64,000 nucleotides of DNA from Halomarina litorea (GCF_024227715.1 NZ_CP100448.1:2935655-2999654), one strand, 5' to 3'; positions 25,109 to 34,785 are shown, counted from the first letter of the stretch. The notes: generated by a model not told the origin, from the sequence alone. Made by a program: numbers and translations.

Positions 25109-25630
25109 ATGGCCAGCGAGGACGCGACCGGCGACGACGCGACCGTCCGGGCGTACGACCCCTCCCGCGACTGGCAGGCGCTGTGGGAGCGAAAGGAGCG
25201 CTTCGAACGCGAACTCGGCGGCGGGAAGGACGACGCCACGACGGTCCGCTACGAGGCGAAACTCACGGACGACTACCGCGAGCGCTACCGGGCGTGGGTC
25301 GAGAACTGCGTCGAGCGCGAACCGGGGTGCGTCGTCGTCGCGACCGACGCCGACGACCGGGTGGTGGGCTACGCGTTCGTCCTCCCCGAGGACCTCTCGC
25401 TCGTCTGGGACGCAGCGGTGCTGAACGAACTCTACCTCGACGAGGACTGGCGGGGGACGGGCGCGGCGGACGCTCTGATGGACGCCGCCGTGGCCCACGC
25501 CCGCGATCAAGACCTGCCCATCGACCGGATGGTCCTCGACGTGGACCCCGACAACGACCGCGCGTCCGGCTTCTACGAGAAGCGCGGCTTCGAGCCGTGG
25601 GCGGAGATGGTCGCCTACGACCTGAGCTGA
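25109..25630 (+). CDS. GNAT-family N-acetyltransferase
   Basis: A 173-residue GNAT enzyme. The acetyl-CoA site is LNELYLDEDWRGTGAADALM (motif A: R-G-x-G-x-A), preceded by VVATDADDRVVGYAFV and followed by LDVDPDNDRASGFYEKRGFEP. It transfers acetyl groups from acetyl-CoA to an amine; the target is unknown. ATG 25109 is the first start after the DUF457 gene. Its 3' end overlaps the convergent membrane protein gene by 16 nt. Confidence 0.9.
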   Translation: MASEDATGDDATVRAYDPSRDWQALWERKERFERELGGGKDDATTVRYEAKLTDDYRERYRAWVENCVEREPGCVVVATDADDRVVGYAFVLPEDLSLVWDAAVLNELYLDEDWRGTGAADALMDAAVAHARDQDLPIDRMVLDVDPDNDRASGFYEKRGFEPWAEMVAYDLS

Positions 25631-26181
25631 GCCGACAGCGCGCCCCCGAGCGTCCCGAAGACGAGCGGGTAGCCGACCCCCGCGAGGGCGACGGCCGTCA
25701 CGACGCCCACGCTCACGACGACGGTGCCGAAGGCGTGGGCCGACAGCGAGGCCATCGCGAGGGCGGCGACGCCGTACCCGAGGAGCGCGGCGGCCCCGCC
25801 CACGACGCCCGCCCGGAGCGTGCGCACGTCCATGACGCGCATCGTCAGCGCTACCGTACAGACGAGTGCCAGCGGCGGGAGGAGGTAGAGCAGGGGCGCG
25901 TTGCCCGTCGACCGCGAGACGAAGTTCACCGCCTCGCTCCGCCCCGCGGCGGCCAGTCGCACGTCGACGAAGTGGGCGTTGAAGTAGAGCCACGCCACCG
26001 CCTTCCACGTCGGGAGGGTACCACCCCCGAACAGGCCGACCAGCGTGTTCAGCCCCTCCAGTTGCTCGCGGACCCGCCCCGCCGCCGCGAGGTAGGTGAC
26101 GCCGTAGCCGACGGCCCACGCCATCGCGCCCGCGAGGACGCCCGCCGCCGCCGGGAGGACCGCCCCCTCGTCGTTCGCCAT
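25615..26181 (-). CDS. Haloarchaeal membrane protein (DUF7978-like)
   Basis: A 188-residue protein with about five hydrophobic helices. The N-terminal helix (GVLAGAMAWAVGYGVTYLAA) is followed by a soluble loop containing WKAVAWLYFNAHFVDV, a pattern I associate with a haloarchaeal family named DUF7978. It has no catalytic motif. It stands alone on this strand and overlaps the end of the GNAT gene tail to tail by 16 nt. Confidence 0.8.
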   Translation of the reverse strand: MANDEGAVLPAAAGVLAGAMAWAVGYGVTYLAAAGRVREQLEGLNTLVGLFGGGTLPTWKAVAWLYFNAHFVDVRLAAAGRSEAVNFVSRSTGNAPLLYLLPPLALVCTVALTMRVMDVRTLRAGVVGGAAALLGYGVAALAMASLSAHAFGTVVVSVGVVTAVALAGVGYPLVFGTLGGALSAQLRS

Positions 26182-26246
26182 GCGGTGGGGCAGGCGGAGG
26201 GAGGGAAAGAGTCTGGTGGCGGGTAGCGCCGGTGGGGGAACCGGGG

Positions 26247-26879
26247 TCAGTCCCAGTGAAACGTCACGGCGGTTCCGTCATCCTCGTCTCCACCGGTCGC
26301 CTCGCACCACTCCTCGCACGAGACGGAGTAGCGCACCGCGTCCCCGACGCTCCCGTCCGGGTTCGCGAGGGCGTTGCGCTCCGTCCCCTCGCGGCGGCCG
26401 CCGAAGCGGTCGACGTACTTCTCGATGGCCCGGCGCGACTGTTCGTTCTCGGGGTCGTGGGTCACCGCGACGACTTCGAGGCTCAGGTGCTCGAAGGCGA
26501 GTTCGAGGAGCGCCCCGGCGCGTTCGCCCGAGTACCCCCGCCCCCAGAGCGGTTCGCGCAACCAGAGGCCGAGCGTCCCCCGGCGACGGTCCCACTCGAA
26601 CCCGAGACCGGTCGTGCCGCCCACCTCACCCGCGAGCGGTTCGCCCTCGCGCGTTCGGACGACGTAGGTCGCGTTCTCGCGCTTCTCCCACCCCTCCTCC
26701 ATCGCAGTCACGAAGTCGTGGGTCGCCTTCGGCGTCGCGTGCGGTTCCCACCCGACGTGTCGGGTTATCTCGTCGATGTGGGGCGCGCCGGCCCTCGTGT
26801 GTTCGTAGAGGGCGCGCGTGTCGTCGGTGGTGAGCCGTTCGAGGCGGAGACGCTCCGTCTCGACGGTGTGCGGGAACAT
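26247..26879 (-). CDS. RimJ/RimL-like GNAT acetyltransferase
   Basis: A 210-residue protein starting MFPHTVETERLRLERLTTDD, the typical opening of RimJ/RimL-family acetyltransferases. GTLGLWLREPLWGRGYSGER is the acetyl-CoA motif and HDPENEQSRRAIEKYVDRFG the C-terminal GNAT motif B. Members acetylate ribosomal protein N termini or small molecules; the target is not predictable. The extra C-terminal segment contains two Cys (SCEEWCEA). Confidence 0.9.
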   Translation of the reverse strand: MFPHTVETERLRLERLTTDDTRALYEHTRAGAPHIDEITRHVGWEPHATPKATHDFVTAMEEGWEKRENATYVVRTREGEPLAGEVGGTTGLGFEWDRRRGTLGLWLREPLWGRGYSGERAGALLELAFEHLSLEVVAVTHDPENEQSRRAIEKYVDRFGGRREGTERNALANPDGSVGDAVRYSVSCEEWCEATGGDEDDGTAVTFHWD

Positions 26880-26948
26880 ACTCCGAACGAGGCGGGAGGG
26901 CGCGAAAAGCGTTCCCCGGGGGTGAGAGGCGCTGACAGGCCCGGCGGG

Positions 26949-27401
26949 CTACTCCCGGATGGGGTTCTCCCGCCGACCCGTCAGCGTCCCCGGGACGAGG
27001 CGGAAGAAGTGGAACTCGAGCGTCCGCGTCTCCTCCTCGAAGACGTCGAACAGGGGGATGTCGATGTGACGCATCGCGTCGAGGGTGGCGGTGTCGGGGT
27101 GGTCCTCGTCGATGGCCTCGAGTTGCCCCGTGGCGACGACGCTCTGCCATCCCTCGGACGTCTCCCGGTAGGTGACGAAGGTGGCCTGCGCGCCGTCGGT
27201 AACCACGTCGTGTTTCCCGCTGTCGGTCCCGAAGGCGAGGCGGAAATAGAACTGGCCGCCCTCGGCGTCGTACCCGTAGGATATCGGCACGGTGTACGGC
27301 GGTTCGGCGGCCCCTCGCGCGACCGAGAGGACGCCCGTACCGCCGGTTCCGAGCAGGTCGTCGCGGTCCTCGTCGGTCATCGCCATCGGGTGGTAGTCCA
27401 T
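26949..27401 (-). CDS. Pyridoxamine 5'-phosphate oxidase-like flavoprotein
   Basis: A 150-residue split-barrel protein: residues MAMTDEDRDDLLGTGGTGVL, then PYTVPISYGYDAEGGQFYFR and the FMN-region pattern QATFVTYRETSEGWQSVVATGQLE. Haloarchaea have many such FMN- or F420-binding proteins related to nitroimidazole reductases (NimA). ATG 27401 is preferred; a GTG five codons upstream is possible. The substrate is unknown. Confidence 0.88.
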   Translation of the reverse strand: MDYHPMAMTDEDRDDLLGTGGTGVLSVARGAAEPPYTVPISYGYDAEGGQFYFRLAFGTDSGKHDVVTDGAQATFVTYRETSEGWQSVVATGQLEAIDEDHPDTATLDAMRHIDIPLFDVFEEETRTLEFHFFRLVPGTLTGRRENPIRE

Positions 27402-27464
27402 GTGGTTGGGTACCACCCGAAGGGGGAAAAGGTGTGCGTCGAGTGACAGGGGACCGGATCGCGG

Positions 27465-27935
27465 TCAGTTTCCGCCGACGGCGTCCTCGAAGAGGCGGGC
27501 GAGGGCGCGGTGCTGGTGCATCGCCCCTTCGATGCGCCGGGCGACGCGGTCCTCGTCGGCGACGACGTACTCCTTGGTCCGGACGCGCTCGTGGACGGCC
27601 AGCAGGCCCTCCTCCGCCAGGCCGTGCAGACAGGGGTAGACGGTGCCGGGGCTGAGTTGCGTGCCGAAGGTGACTGCGACGGCGTTCATGAGCGCTTTCC
27701 CGTTGGTCTCGGCGCGGCCCTGCCGCCGACGGACGAGGGTCAGCAGGATGGTCTCCAGGTCGTCTTTCACGCGGCCGTCGTCGACCCCACGGGTGGCGTA
27801 GTCGGTGGGTGTCGCGGAGGCCGACGCGGGAGTTTCGGTCTCGACGACGGCTTCGACCGGCACGGTGCTGACGTTCGCTTGCTCATCCATGAACCGTCGT
27901 ACGTCCATCTGACCAATCAGGAGTTCATCTATCAT
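27465..27935 (-). CDS. PadR-family transcriptional regulator
   Basis: About 156 residues. The C-terminal part is a winged helix of PadR type: DDLETILLTLVRRRQGRAE, GTQLSPGTVYPCLHGLAEEG (recognition helix) and LLAVHERVRTKEYVVADED as the wing, then an amphipathic dimerisation helix. The N-terminal 55 residues are low-complexity and unusual for PadR. The start is uncertain: ATG 27935 (chosen) or ATG 27908. It is divergent from rfcL, which begins 144 nt away. Confidence 0.82.
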   Translation of the reverse strand: MIDELLIGQMDVRRFMDEQANVSTVPVEAVVETETPASASATPTDYATRGVDDGRVKDDLETILLTLVRRRQGRAETNGKALMNAVAVTFGTQLSPGTVYPCLHGLAEEGLLAVHERVRTKEYVVADEDRVARRIEGAMHQHRALARLFEDAVGGN

Positions 27936-28078
27936 CGTACCCGTCCCCGTCCCGCGTGGGTACGTGGATAGCAAGACGGGCGACGTCGCCGTGGGTGTGT
28001 CCCCCGGCGGGCGGAGCGGATGCGGGCGCGGCGGCGCGCTCCGGAAGCCCTAACCCCGGGTCGGGACAACTGCTGATA

Positions 28079-29560
28079 ATGGCTGACTGGACGGAGACGT
28101 ACCGCCCGTCGACGCTCGCGGAGGTACGCGGCAACGACAAGGCCCGCGACGCGCTGAGAGAGTGGGCCGAGACGTGGGACGACCACGGGGAGGCGGTCAT
28201 CCTCCACGGGTCGCCGGGCGTCGGGAAGACCAGCGCGGCCCACGCGCTGGCCAACGACATGGGCTGGCCGACCATCGAACTCAACGCCTCGGACCAGCGC
28301 ACGAAAGACGCCATCGAGAAGTACGCCGGCGGCGCGGCGATGAACCAGTCGCTGTCGGGAGCGGGCCGACAGCTCGTAATCATGGACGAGGCGGACAACG
28401 TCCACGGCAACGCGGACCGGGGCGGCGCGCGGGCCATCACCCGCCTCGTCAAGGAGGCCCGCCAGCCCGTCGTCCTCATCGCCAACGAGTTCTACGAGAT
28501 GTCAAACGGCCTGCGCAACGCCTGCCGGGACATCGAGTTTCGGGACGTCTCGGCGCGCTCCATCGTCCCCGTCCTCCGAGACATCTGTCGAAAGGAGGGC
28601 ATCGAGTACGAGAGCGAGGCGCTGGAGGCCATCGCCGAACAGAACAGCGGCGACCTGCGCGGGGCGGTCAACGACCTGCAGGCACTCGCGGAGGCGACGG
28701 AGCGCCTCACCCGCGAGGACGTGGTGACGAGCGACCGCGACAAGACGGAGGGCATCTTCCAGTTGCTCGACGCCGTCCTCAAGGAGGAGGACGCCGAGGG
28801 AGCGCTCAAATTCAGCTACGACGTCGACGAGACGCCCGACGACATGATCAACTGGATCGAGGACAACGTCCCGAAGGACTACTCGGGACCCGAACTCGCG
28901 GACGCCTACGGGGCCCTCTCGGACGCCGATCGGTGGCTCGGCCGGGTGCGCGCCACGCAGAACTACTCGTTCTGGCGCTACGCGGCCGACGACATGACCG
29001 CCGGGGTGGCCGCCGCCCGCTCGGAGCCGAAAGGCGGGTGGACGCGCTACGGCCCGCCGAGTTACTGGTCGAAACTCGGACGCTCGCGGGGAAAGCGCGA
29101 CAGGCGCGACTACGTCGCCCGGCAGATCGCCGAGACGGGCGGGATGTCGATGGCCACAGCGCGCCGGCAGGTCCTCCCGTACCTCGCGGCGATGACCCAC
29201 CACTGCAAGAACCGCGAACTCACCGTCAGGATGGCCGCCCGCTACGAACTGGAGGCGAAACACGTCGCGTTCGTCACGGGGAGTGGCGAGAGCACGAACA
29301 AGGTCCAGTCCATCGTCGCTGACGCCGAGGAACTGCGCGAACGGGCCGCCGTCGACCACAGCGAGGGGGCGTTCGCCGGCGGGCAGTTCGAGGGCGGCGA
29401 GGTCGACGAGGGTGAGGCAAAGGGGGGCACGGAAGCGAGCGACGGCGGCGACGACACCGACTCCGACCCGGAACCGGACGCAGAGACTGCCTCAAAACCC
29501 GCGGAGGAGGCGGAAGCGAACGACGGCGACCAGCAGTCCGGCCTCAGCGACTTCTTCTGA
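28079..29560 (+). CDS. rfcL: Replication factor C large subunit
   Basis: A 493-residue clamp-loader subunit that opens the PCNA ring. It starts MADWTETYRPSTLAEVRGND, with Walker A GSPGVGKTS (44-52), Walker B LVIMDEAD (99-106) and the RFC lid and collar domains, including the segment SGDLRGAVNDLQALAE. A long acidic tail (about 425-485) ends in a PCNA-interacting motif QQSGLSDFF. ATG 28079 follows a weak TATA (CCCTAACC) by about 28 nt. Convergent with nhaC, 9 nt apart. Confidence 0.97.
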   Translation: MADWTETYRPSTLAEVRGNDKARDALREWAETWDDHGEAVILHGSPGVGKTSAAHALANDMGWPTIELNASDQRTKDAIEKYAGGAAMNQSLSGAGRQLVIMDEADNVHGNADRGGARAITRLVKEARQPVVLIANEFYEMSNGLRNACRDIEFRDVSARSIVPVLRDICRKEGIEYESEALEAIAEQNSGDLRGAVNDLQALAEATERLTREDVVTSDRDKTEGIFQLLDAVLKEEDAEGALKFSYDVDETPDDMINWIEDNVPKDYSGPELADAYGALSDADRWLGRVRATQNYSFWRYAADDMTAGVAAARSEPKGGWTRYGPPSYWSKLGRSRGKRDRRDYVARQIAETGGMSMATARRQVLPYLAAMTHHCKNRELTVRMAARYELEAKHVAFVTGSGESTNKVQSIVADAEELRERAAVDHSEGAFAGGQFEGGEVDEGEAKGGTEASDGGDDTDSDPEPDAETASKPAEEAEANDGDQQSGLSDFF

Positions 29561-29569
29561 GCTGCCGTC

Positions 29570-31303
29570 TCAGTACGGGATGACCCGGAAGCCCTCGGGG
29601 AGCAACAGGCCCGCGAGGACGAACAGCGTCGCGGCGATGCCGGCGGCGATGAGCGCGTAGGGAATCTGCGTGCGGACGTGGACGAGGTGGTCGGACCCGC
29701 TGGTCGAGGAGGCGAGCACGGTGGTGTCGGAGATGGGCGAGGAGTGGTCGCCGAAGATACCGCCCGAGAACACCGCGCCGAGCACTAACGGGAGGTTCGC
29801 CCCGCTGGCGAAGGCGACGGGGATGGCGATGGGGAACATGATGCCGTAGGTCGACCACGAACTGCCGTCGGAGAAGCTGACGAAACTCGTCACGAGGAAG
29901 ACGGTGACCGGGATTATCCACGCCGGGACGCCCCGGAACCAGTCGGTGACGAAGTCCGCGATGCCGAGCGTGGTCACGGAGTTCTGGATGGCGCTGGCGA
30001 ACGCGAGGACGAGGGCGGCGAGGAAGATGCCCTTGAACCCCTGCAGGAGGGCGTCGGTCGCCTCGTCGTTCGACGGGATGTTTCCCTGTACGCGGTACAT
30101 GACGAAGGCGACGACCAGCGCCGTCGTCGCTGCCAGCCCGAGTTTGACGCCGCCGATGTCGAACGCCCACGGGCCGCCCGCGGGCAGGAGGAGGCGGTAG
30201 CCTCCGACCGCGAACACCTCGTTCAGTTCCGGCGTCACGACGACGGGCGAGGCCCGCCAGAACATCGCCCCGAGGCCGACGGCGACCATCACGCCGATGG
30301 GGACGGCGAAGTTCCGCCAGTCGGGCGTCGCTCCCTCGTACATCGCGTAGTTCGACATCTCCTCGCTGAGCATGGGGTCGTGGTCCTCACCCACCACGTT
30401 CCCCTCCTCGCGGGCGCGGCGTTCCTCGCGGGCCATCCCGGCGATGTTCGGGAGAACCTGCCACGCGACGAGGGCGGCGAGAGCGAGCGCGATCCACGAG
30501 TAGAAGCCGGTGAAGAGGGTGTTGAAGAACAGCGGCCACACCTCCTGTGTGACGGCGGAGGCGGACTCGCCGGACCCGCTGACGTACCCCGACAGTCGCT
30601 CTGGGAGCGTCCCCTGTCGCCGTGCCTCGGCGAGACCCGCGCCGATGAAGCCGATCATGGCCGCCCCCCACGTGGAGTAGAACGCGAGACGGGAGGCGGG
30701 ACTGCCCGCGCTGTCGACGTAGTAGGCGAGTTTCGCCCGCGAGACGTCGTACCTGTCAGTCAGCGGGCGCATCATCGAGCCGACCACGAGGCAGTTGAAG
30801 TAGTCGTCGATGTGGACGGCGATACCGGCGAGGAAGGCGGCCTTCTCCGCGTCCTCGGGGGAGTCGGCCCAGTCCGCGAGGGCCTCGAGGACGCCCCGAA
30901 TCGCCCCGGCGCGAATCATCAGGCCGATGAGGCCGCCGATGGCGAAGATGGCCAGCAGGACGTTCTCGACGTACCACGCGTCGCTGAACAGCGGTGCCGT
31001 CGCGACGAGCGTCGGGACGACGGTGAGGCCGAAGACGCTCCCGAGGACGTTGCCCGTCGTGACGGGACCCAGCGAGAGCGTCGTCATCCCGAGCGAGAGG
31101 ACGAACTCGGGGAGCAAGACTGGCCCCACCAGATCCGCGGGGACGCCCACCGCGCCCGGCGAGAGCGCTCCGTAGACGACGCCCGCGCTCGCCACGCCCG
31201 CGAACAGGCCGACGAGGGCCTCCCTCGTGTACCACGCCAGCGCGATAGCGGCCAGCGCCGGGACGAGCGACCAGACGCCCGCATCGATGCTCTCCAGAGC
31301 CAT
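29570..31303 (-). CDS. NhaC-family Na+/H+ antiporter
   Basis: A 577-residue membrane protein with about a dozen hydrophobic helices. Diagnostic stretches are HIDDYFNCLVVGSMMRPLTD, YVDSAGSPASRLAFYSTWGA and FSDGSSWSTYGIMFPIAIPV, as in NhaC-type antiporters (COG1757) that exchange Na+ or an organic anion for H+ or Na+. ATG 31303 opens the hydrophobic N terminus; earlier in-frame codons are basic and unlikely. Sodium extrusion is essential in salt-in halophiles. Confidence 0.93.
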   Translation of the reverse strand: MALESIDAGVWSLVPALAAIALAWYTREALVGLFAGVASAGVVYGALSPGAVGVPADLVGPVLLPEFVLSLGMTTLSLGPVTTGNVLGSVFGLTVVPTLVATAPLFSDAWYVENVLLAIFAIGGLIGLMIRAGAIRGVLEALADWADSPEDAEKAAFLAGIAVHIDDYFNCLVVGSMMRPLTDRYDVSRAKLAYYVDSAGSPASRLAFYSTWGAAMIGFIGAGLAEARRQGTLPERLSGYVSGSGESASAVTQEVWPLFFNTLFTGFYSWIALALAALVAWQVLPNIAGMAREERRAREEGNVVGEDHDPMLSEEMSNYAMYEGATPDWRNFAVPIGVMVAVGLGAMFWRASPVVVTPELNEVFAVGGYRLLLPAGGPWAFDIGGVKLGLAATTALVVAFVMYRVQGNIPSNDEATDALLQGFKGIFLAALVLAFASAIQNSVTTLGIADFVTDWFRGVPAWIIPVTVFLVTSFVSFSDGSSWSTYGIMFPIAIPVAFASGANLPLVLGAVFSGGIFGDHSSPISDTTVLASSTSGSDHLVHVRTQIPYALIAAGIAATLFVLAGLLLPEGFRVIPY

Positions 31304-31364
31304 GCCCCCACGCTCACGCCGGAGACGCAAAAACAGTCGGAATGCGGACGACAGGTACGTGAAC

Positions 31365-32354
31365 TCAGCGTCCGCCGCGGACGCTCAGCCCCGGGATGGC
31401 GACACGGTCCTCGACCCACCCCATGAACCCCGTCGCCGAGAGGACGAGTGCGAGGTAGAACAGTGCGACGACGGCGTACATATCCACGTATCGGAACGTT
31501 TCGTTGGCGACGGTGTCCGCCTCGAAGAACAGCTCCGTGACGGTGATGAACGCCGCCAGCGAGGAGTACTTGATGAGGTAGACGAGTTCGTTCGTCCAGC
31601 CGGGAATCGCGTACCTGAGACCCTGCGGGAGGACGACGTACCGGATGCCCTCCAGTCGCGAGAGGCCGATGGCGCGCGCCGCCGTCAACTGCCCGGCCTC
31701 GACGGATTCGAGCGCCGAGCGGATGTACTCCGCCTGGTAGGCCGCGCTGTTGACGGTGAAGCCGACGATGGCAACCCACACCGCCGCTGCGGGGAGGACG
31801 CCCCCCGAGATGTCCCGGAAGTACTGCGAGAGGTTCAGCCCGAAGTAGAGGACGAATAGCTGGGCGAGCAGGGGCGTCCCCCGCAGGAGTTCGATGTAGC
31901 CGAGCGAGAGCGCCCGCGCGCCTCTCCCACCGTAGACGCGGGCGACGCTCAGCGCGATGGCGATTGGCAGGCCGAACAGGATGCCGGCGACGGTCAGCAC
32001 CACCGTCGTCCACGCCCCGCTCGCCAGCGTCGGGAGGTGCTGGACCGCCAGCGCGGCGATGCGCGCCACGTCCGAGAACCAGAACCAGAATCCCGCGACG
32101 AAGTCGGCGAGGCCCGCGAGCGCGCCGCCCGTCGCGTCGATGATTCGGGCGTCGTCGTGGAGGCTCTCGGCGAGCGCCTCGAACGGCCCCGCGGGGAAGA
32201 AGGGGGTCGTGTAACCGAGCCAGTTGGCCACCCACCGGACGACGAGCCACGCCCAGAACAGCACGCCCGCGGCGAGCGCCACCGCCCGGCCCGACGGACT
32301 GGCGACGGCGACCCGGTCGTAGGTGCGGCGCGCCGTCGAGCGCTCGCCGGCCAT
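31365..32354 (-). CDS. Polar amino-acid ABC transporter permease, extended N terminus
   Basis: A 329-residue permease of the HisM/GlnP family. The core (from about residue 115) has LLRGTPLLAQLFVLYFGL, AYQAEYIRSALESVEAGQ and the EAA loop AARAIGLSRLEGIRYVVLPQ. About 110 extra N-terminal residues with two or three hydrophobic helices are not part of the usual 220-residue protein. It starts 1 nt after the ATPase stop, closing a four-gene operon: binding protein, permease, ATPase, permease. Confidence 0.93.
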   Translation of the reverse strand: MAGERSTARRTYDRVAVASPSGRAVALAAGVLFWAWLVVRWVANWLGYTTPFFPAGPFEALAESLHDDARIIDATGGALAGLADFVAGFWFWFSDVARIAALAVQHLPTLASGAWTTVVLTVAGILFGLPIAIALSVARVYGGRGARALSLGYIELLRGTPLLAQLFVLYFGLNLSQYFRDISGGVLPAAAVWVAIVGFTVNSAAYQAEYIRSALESVEAGQLTAARAIGLSRLEGIRYVVLPQGLRYAIPGWTNELVYLIKYSSLAAFITVTELFFEADTVANETFRYVDMYAVVALFYLALVLSATGFMGWVEDRVAIPGLSVRGGR

Positions 32355-32355
32355 C

Positions 32356-33114
32356 TCAGACCTCCTCCTCGGAGAGGTTCGTCAGGCGACGGAGGAACTC
32401 CGCCGTGCGCTCGTTCTCGGGGTCGTCGAACAACTGGTCGGGCGGACCGCGCTCCACGATCTTCCCCTCGTCGAGGAACATCAGGCGCGAGGCGGCCTGC
32501 CGGGCGAAACCCATCTCGTGGGTGACGACGAGCATCGTCATCCCGCCCTCCGCGAGGTCACGCATCACTTCGAGGACCTCGCCGACGAGTTCCGGGTCGA
32601 GCGCGCTCGTCGGTTCGTCGAACAGCAACAGGTCGGGGTCCATCGCCAGCGCCCGGGCGATGCCCACCCGCTGTTTCTGCCCGCCGGAGAGTTCGGCGGG
32701 GTAGGACTCGGTCTGCCGGGCCAGCCCCACCTGTTCGAGGTGCTCGTTCGCCCGTTGGTTCGCCTCCTCGCGGCTCATCCCGAGGACGCGCCGCAGGCCG
32801 AGCGTGACGTTCTCGCGGGCCGTGAGGTGCGCGAAGAGGTTGATGTCCTGAAACACCATCCCGACGCGCCGCCGTAGGTCGTTCTCGTCCATCGCCATCA
32901 CGGACTCGCCGTCGAGGTAGATGTCGCCGCCCTGGAACTCCGTGAGGCGGTTGACACACCGCAGGAGCGTGGACTTCCCCGACCCGCTGGGACCGATGAG
33001 CACTTCCACGTCCTGCGGGTCGAGGTCGAAACTGATGCCCCGGAGCACCTGTTCGTCGCCGTAGGACTTCTGCAGGTCCTCGACCCGGAGTAGAGGGCTG
33101 GAGTCGGGGCTCAT
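32356..33114 (-). CDS. Polar amino-acid ABC transporter ATP-binding protein
   Basis: A 252-residue GlnQ/HisP-type ATPase: Walker A GPSGSGKST, Q-loop MVFQDINLFAHLT, signature LSGGQKQRVGIARALA, Walker B LLLFDEPTSALDPE and H-loop VVTHEMGFAR. It overlaps the stop of the preceding permease by 4 nt and drives import through the two flanking permeases. The amino acid transported cannot be told from the ATPase. Confidence 0.96.
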   Translation of the reverse strand: MSPDSSPLLRVEDLQKSYGDEQVLRGISFDLDPQDVEVLIGPSGSGKSTLLRCVNRLTEFQGGDIYLDGESVMAMDENDLRRRVGMVFQDINLFAHLTARENVTLGLRRVLGMSREEANQRANEHLEQVGLARQTESYPAELSGGQKQRVGIARALAMDPDLLLFDEPTSALDPELVGEVLEVMRDLAEGGMTMLVVTHEMGFARQAASRLMFLDEGKIVERGPPDQLFDDPENERTAEFLRRLTNLSEEEV

Positions 33115-33881
33115 CGGTCACCACCCGGGACGGCGTAGTGGCGCCCGATGGCGTCCAGCGTGCGGTTCGTCGCGAAGGTGAGCACGAAGTACACCACCGA
33201 GATGAACAGGATGACCTCGAGGATGGCCGTCGTGGACTCCACGAACAGGTCCTCGCTCCTGCTCAACAGTTCCGTGAGGCCGATGGCGAACGCCACCGAC
33301 GTGTCCTTCAGGACGATGGTGAACTCGTTCTGGAAGCCCGGAATCGACCGCCTGAGCGCCTGCGGGAGGATGACGTACCGGATGGCCTCCAGTTTGGAGA
33401 GGCCCACCGCGCGGGCGGCCTCCATCTGCCCCTCGCTGACGCTCTGGAGCGCCCCGCGGAATATCTGCGCCTGGTAGGCGGCGCTCCGCAGGCCGAGACC
33501 GATGGTCGCGGCGGTGAACGCGCTCAGCCCGATGGTGAGCGGGCCGAGTCCGGGAACGGTGAACGACAGGTTCCCCTCCGGGAGCGGGAACGGCGCGGCG
33601 AAGAACATGAACACGAGAATGACGACGATGGGCGTCCCGCGCAGGAGGACGCCCGCGCCGCTCACGAGCGAGCGGAGCGGCCCGCTGCCGTACACCTCGA
33701 TGGCCCCCGCGGGGAACCCCGCGAGCAGGCCCAGTACCACCGCCGTCGCCGTCAACAGGACGGTGACGACGGCCCCCAACAGCAGGTAGTCGGCGTTCTC
33801 GACGACGAACGCCCAGTCGGACACCGGTTGGCCCTGCAGGAGGGCGTCGGCCGACAGCGAGGCGACAGCCAGGGGGCCCAT
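33111..33881 (-). CDS. Polar amino-acid ABC transporter permease
   Basis: A 256-residue HisM/GlnP-type permease with LLRGTPIVVILVFMFFAAPF, GLRSAAYQAQIFRGALQSVS and the EAA motif AARAVGLSKLEAIRYVILPQ. It starts 4 nt after the binding-protein stop and overlaps the ATPase start by 4 nt. It likely forms a heterodimeric channel with the second permease downstream. Confidence 0.95.
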   Translation of the reverse strand: MGPLAVASLSADALLQGQPVSDWAFVVENADYLLLGAVVTVLLTATAVVLGLLAGFPAGAIEVYGSGPLRSLVSGAGVLLRGTPIVVILVFMFFAAPFPLPEGNLSFTVPGLGPLTIGLSAFTAATIGLGLRSAAYQAQIFRGALQSVSEGQMEAARAVGLSKLEAIRYVILPQALRRSIPGFQNEFTIVLKDTSVAFAIGLTELLSRSEDLFVESTTAILEVILFISVVYFVLTFATNRTLDAIGRHYAVPGGDR

Positions 33882-33885
33882 CTGC

Positions 33886-34785
33886 TTACGACCCGCTGAA
33901 CCACTTGTTGCGCAACTCCTCGTAGGTGCCGTCGTCTTGGACCGTCGCCAGCCCCTCGTTGAGTGCGCTGATCATCTCCTCTTCGTCCTGTCGGAGGCCG
34001 AAGCCGTACTCCTCGCCCGTCTCGTAGGTGAACGCGACGGTCACGTCGCGCTGGGCCTGGAACGTCTCGGCGACGGGCTTGTCGAGGACGATGGCGTCGA
34101 TGTTGCCGTTCTCCAGATCCTGTACCGCGAGCGTGTAGTTGCCGTAGGCCTTGTAGTTCGACTGCTCCAGTTTGCCCTGCTCGATGAGTTCGGACTTGAC
34201 GACGCCCTCGCCGGTGGTCCCCTTCTGCGCGCCGATGGGGTGGCCCGACAGGTCGTCGAGCGACCCCGGCGAGAACTCGCCGTCGGCGCGCACGAGCACC
34301 GACTGGTTGGCGTCGTAGTAGGGGTCCGAGAACGCGATGGTCTGCTTGCGCTCCTCGGTGATGGTCATCGCCGCCGCGATGACGTCGATTCGGCTGTTGG
34401 TGAGCGCGGGGATGAGGCCGCTGAAGTCGAACTCCTCCCAGCCGCCGAGTTCGTAGCCGGGGGCCGCCGCGACGACAGCCTCCAGCAGTTCGACGTCGAA
34501 GCCGGTCAGTTCGCCGCCCTCCTTGATCTCGAACGGGGGGAAGCCGGGCGCGGTCCCGGCGGTGATGGTCGTCGTCTCGCCGCCACCGTCGCCCCCGGTG
34601 GTCGTCTCGCCGGACCCGTTGCCGGACGTGTTCCCGTCGGTCGTTCCGGTCCCGTTGCCGCCGTCGCCGCCCGACCCGTTGTCCTCGGCGGGCGGTTCGC
34701 CGAGACAGCCGGCGAGGGCCATCGCGGTGCCGGACCCGAACGCGGCGAGGTACGCACGTCGACTCGTGGAACGCTCTCGTGACAT
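33886..34785 (-). CDS. Amino-acid-binding lipoprotein (SBP family 3)
   Basis: A 299-residue secreted binding protein: twin-arginine-type start (TSRRAYLAAFGSG), lipobox ALAGC, a Gly/Asn/Thr-rich linker, then a family 3 solute-binding domain with APGFPPFEIKEGGELTGFDV, LIPALTNSRIDVIAAAMTIT and FSDPYYDANQSVLVR. The GFD(V)-E-x-L and MTIT-R patterns are typical of polar/charged amino-acid binders. It leads the transporter operon, 63 nt downstream of ctaA on the same strand. Confidence 0.95.
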   Translation of the reverse strand: MSRERSTSRRAYLAAFGSGTAMALAGCLGEPPAEDNGSGGDGGNGTGTTDGNTSGNGSGETTTGGDGGGETTTITAGTAPGFPPFEIKEGGELTGFDVELLEAVVAAAPGYELGGWEEFDFSGLIPALTNSRIDVIAAAMTITEERKQTIAFSDPYYDANQSVLVRADGEFSPGSLDDLSGHPIGAQKGTTGEGVVKSELIEQGKLEQSNYKAYGNYTLAVQDLENGNIDAIVLDKPVAETFQAQRDVTVAFTYETGEEYGFGLRQDEEEMISALNEGLATVQDDGTYEELRNKWFSGS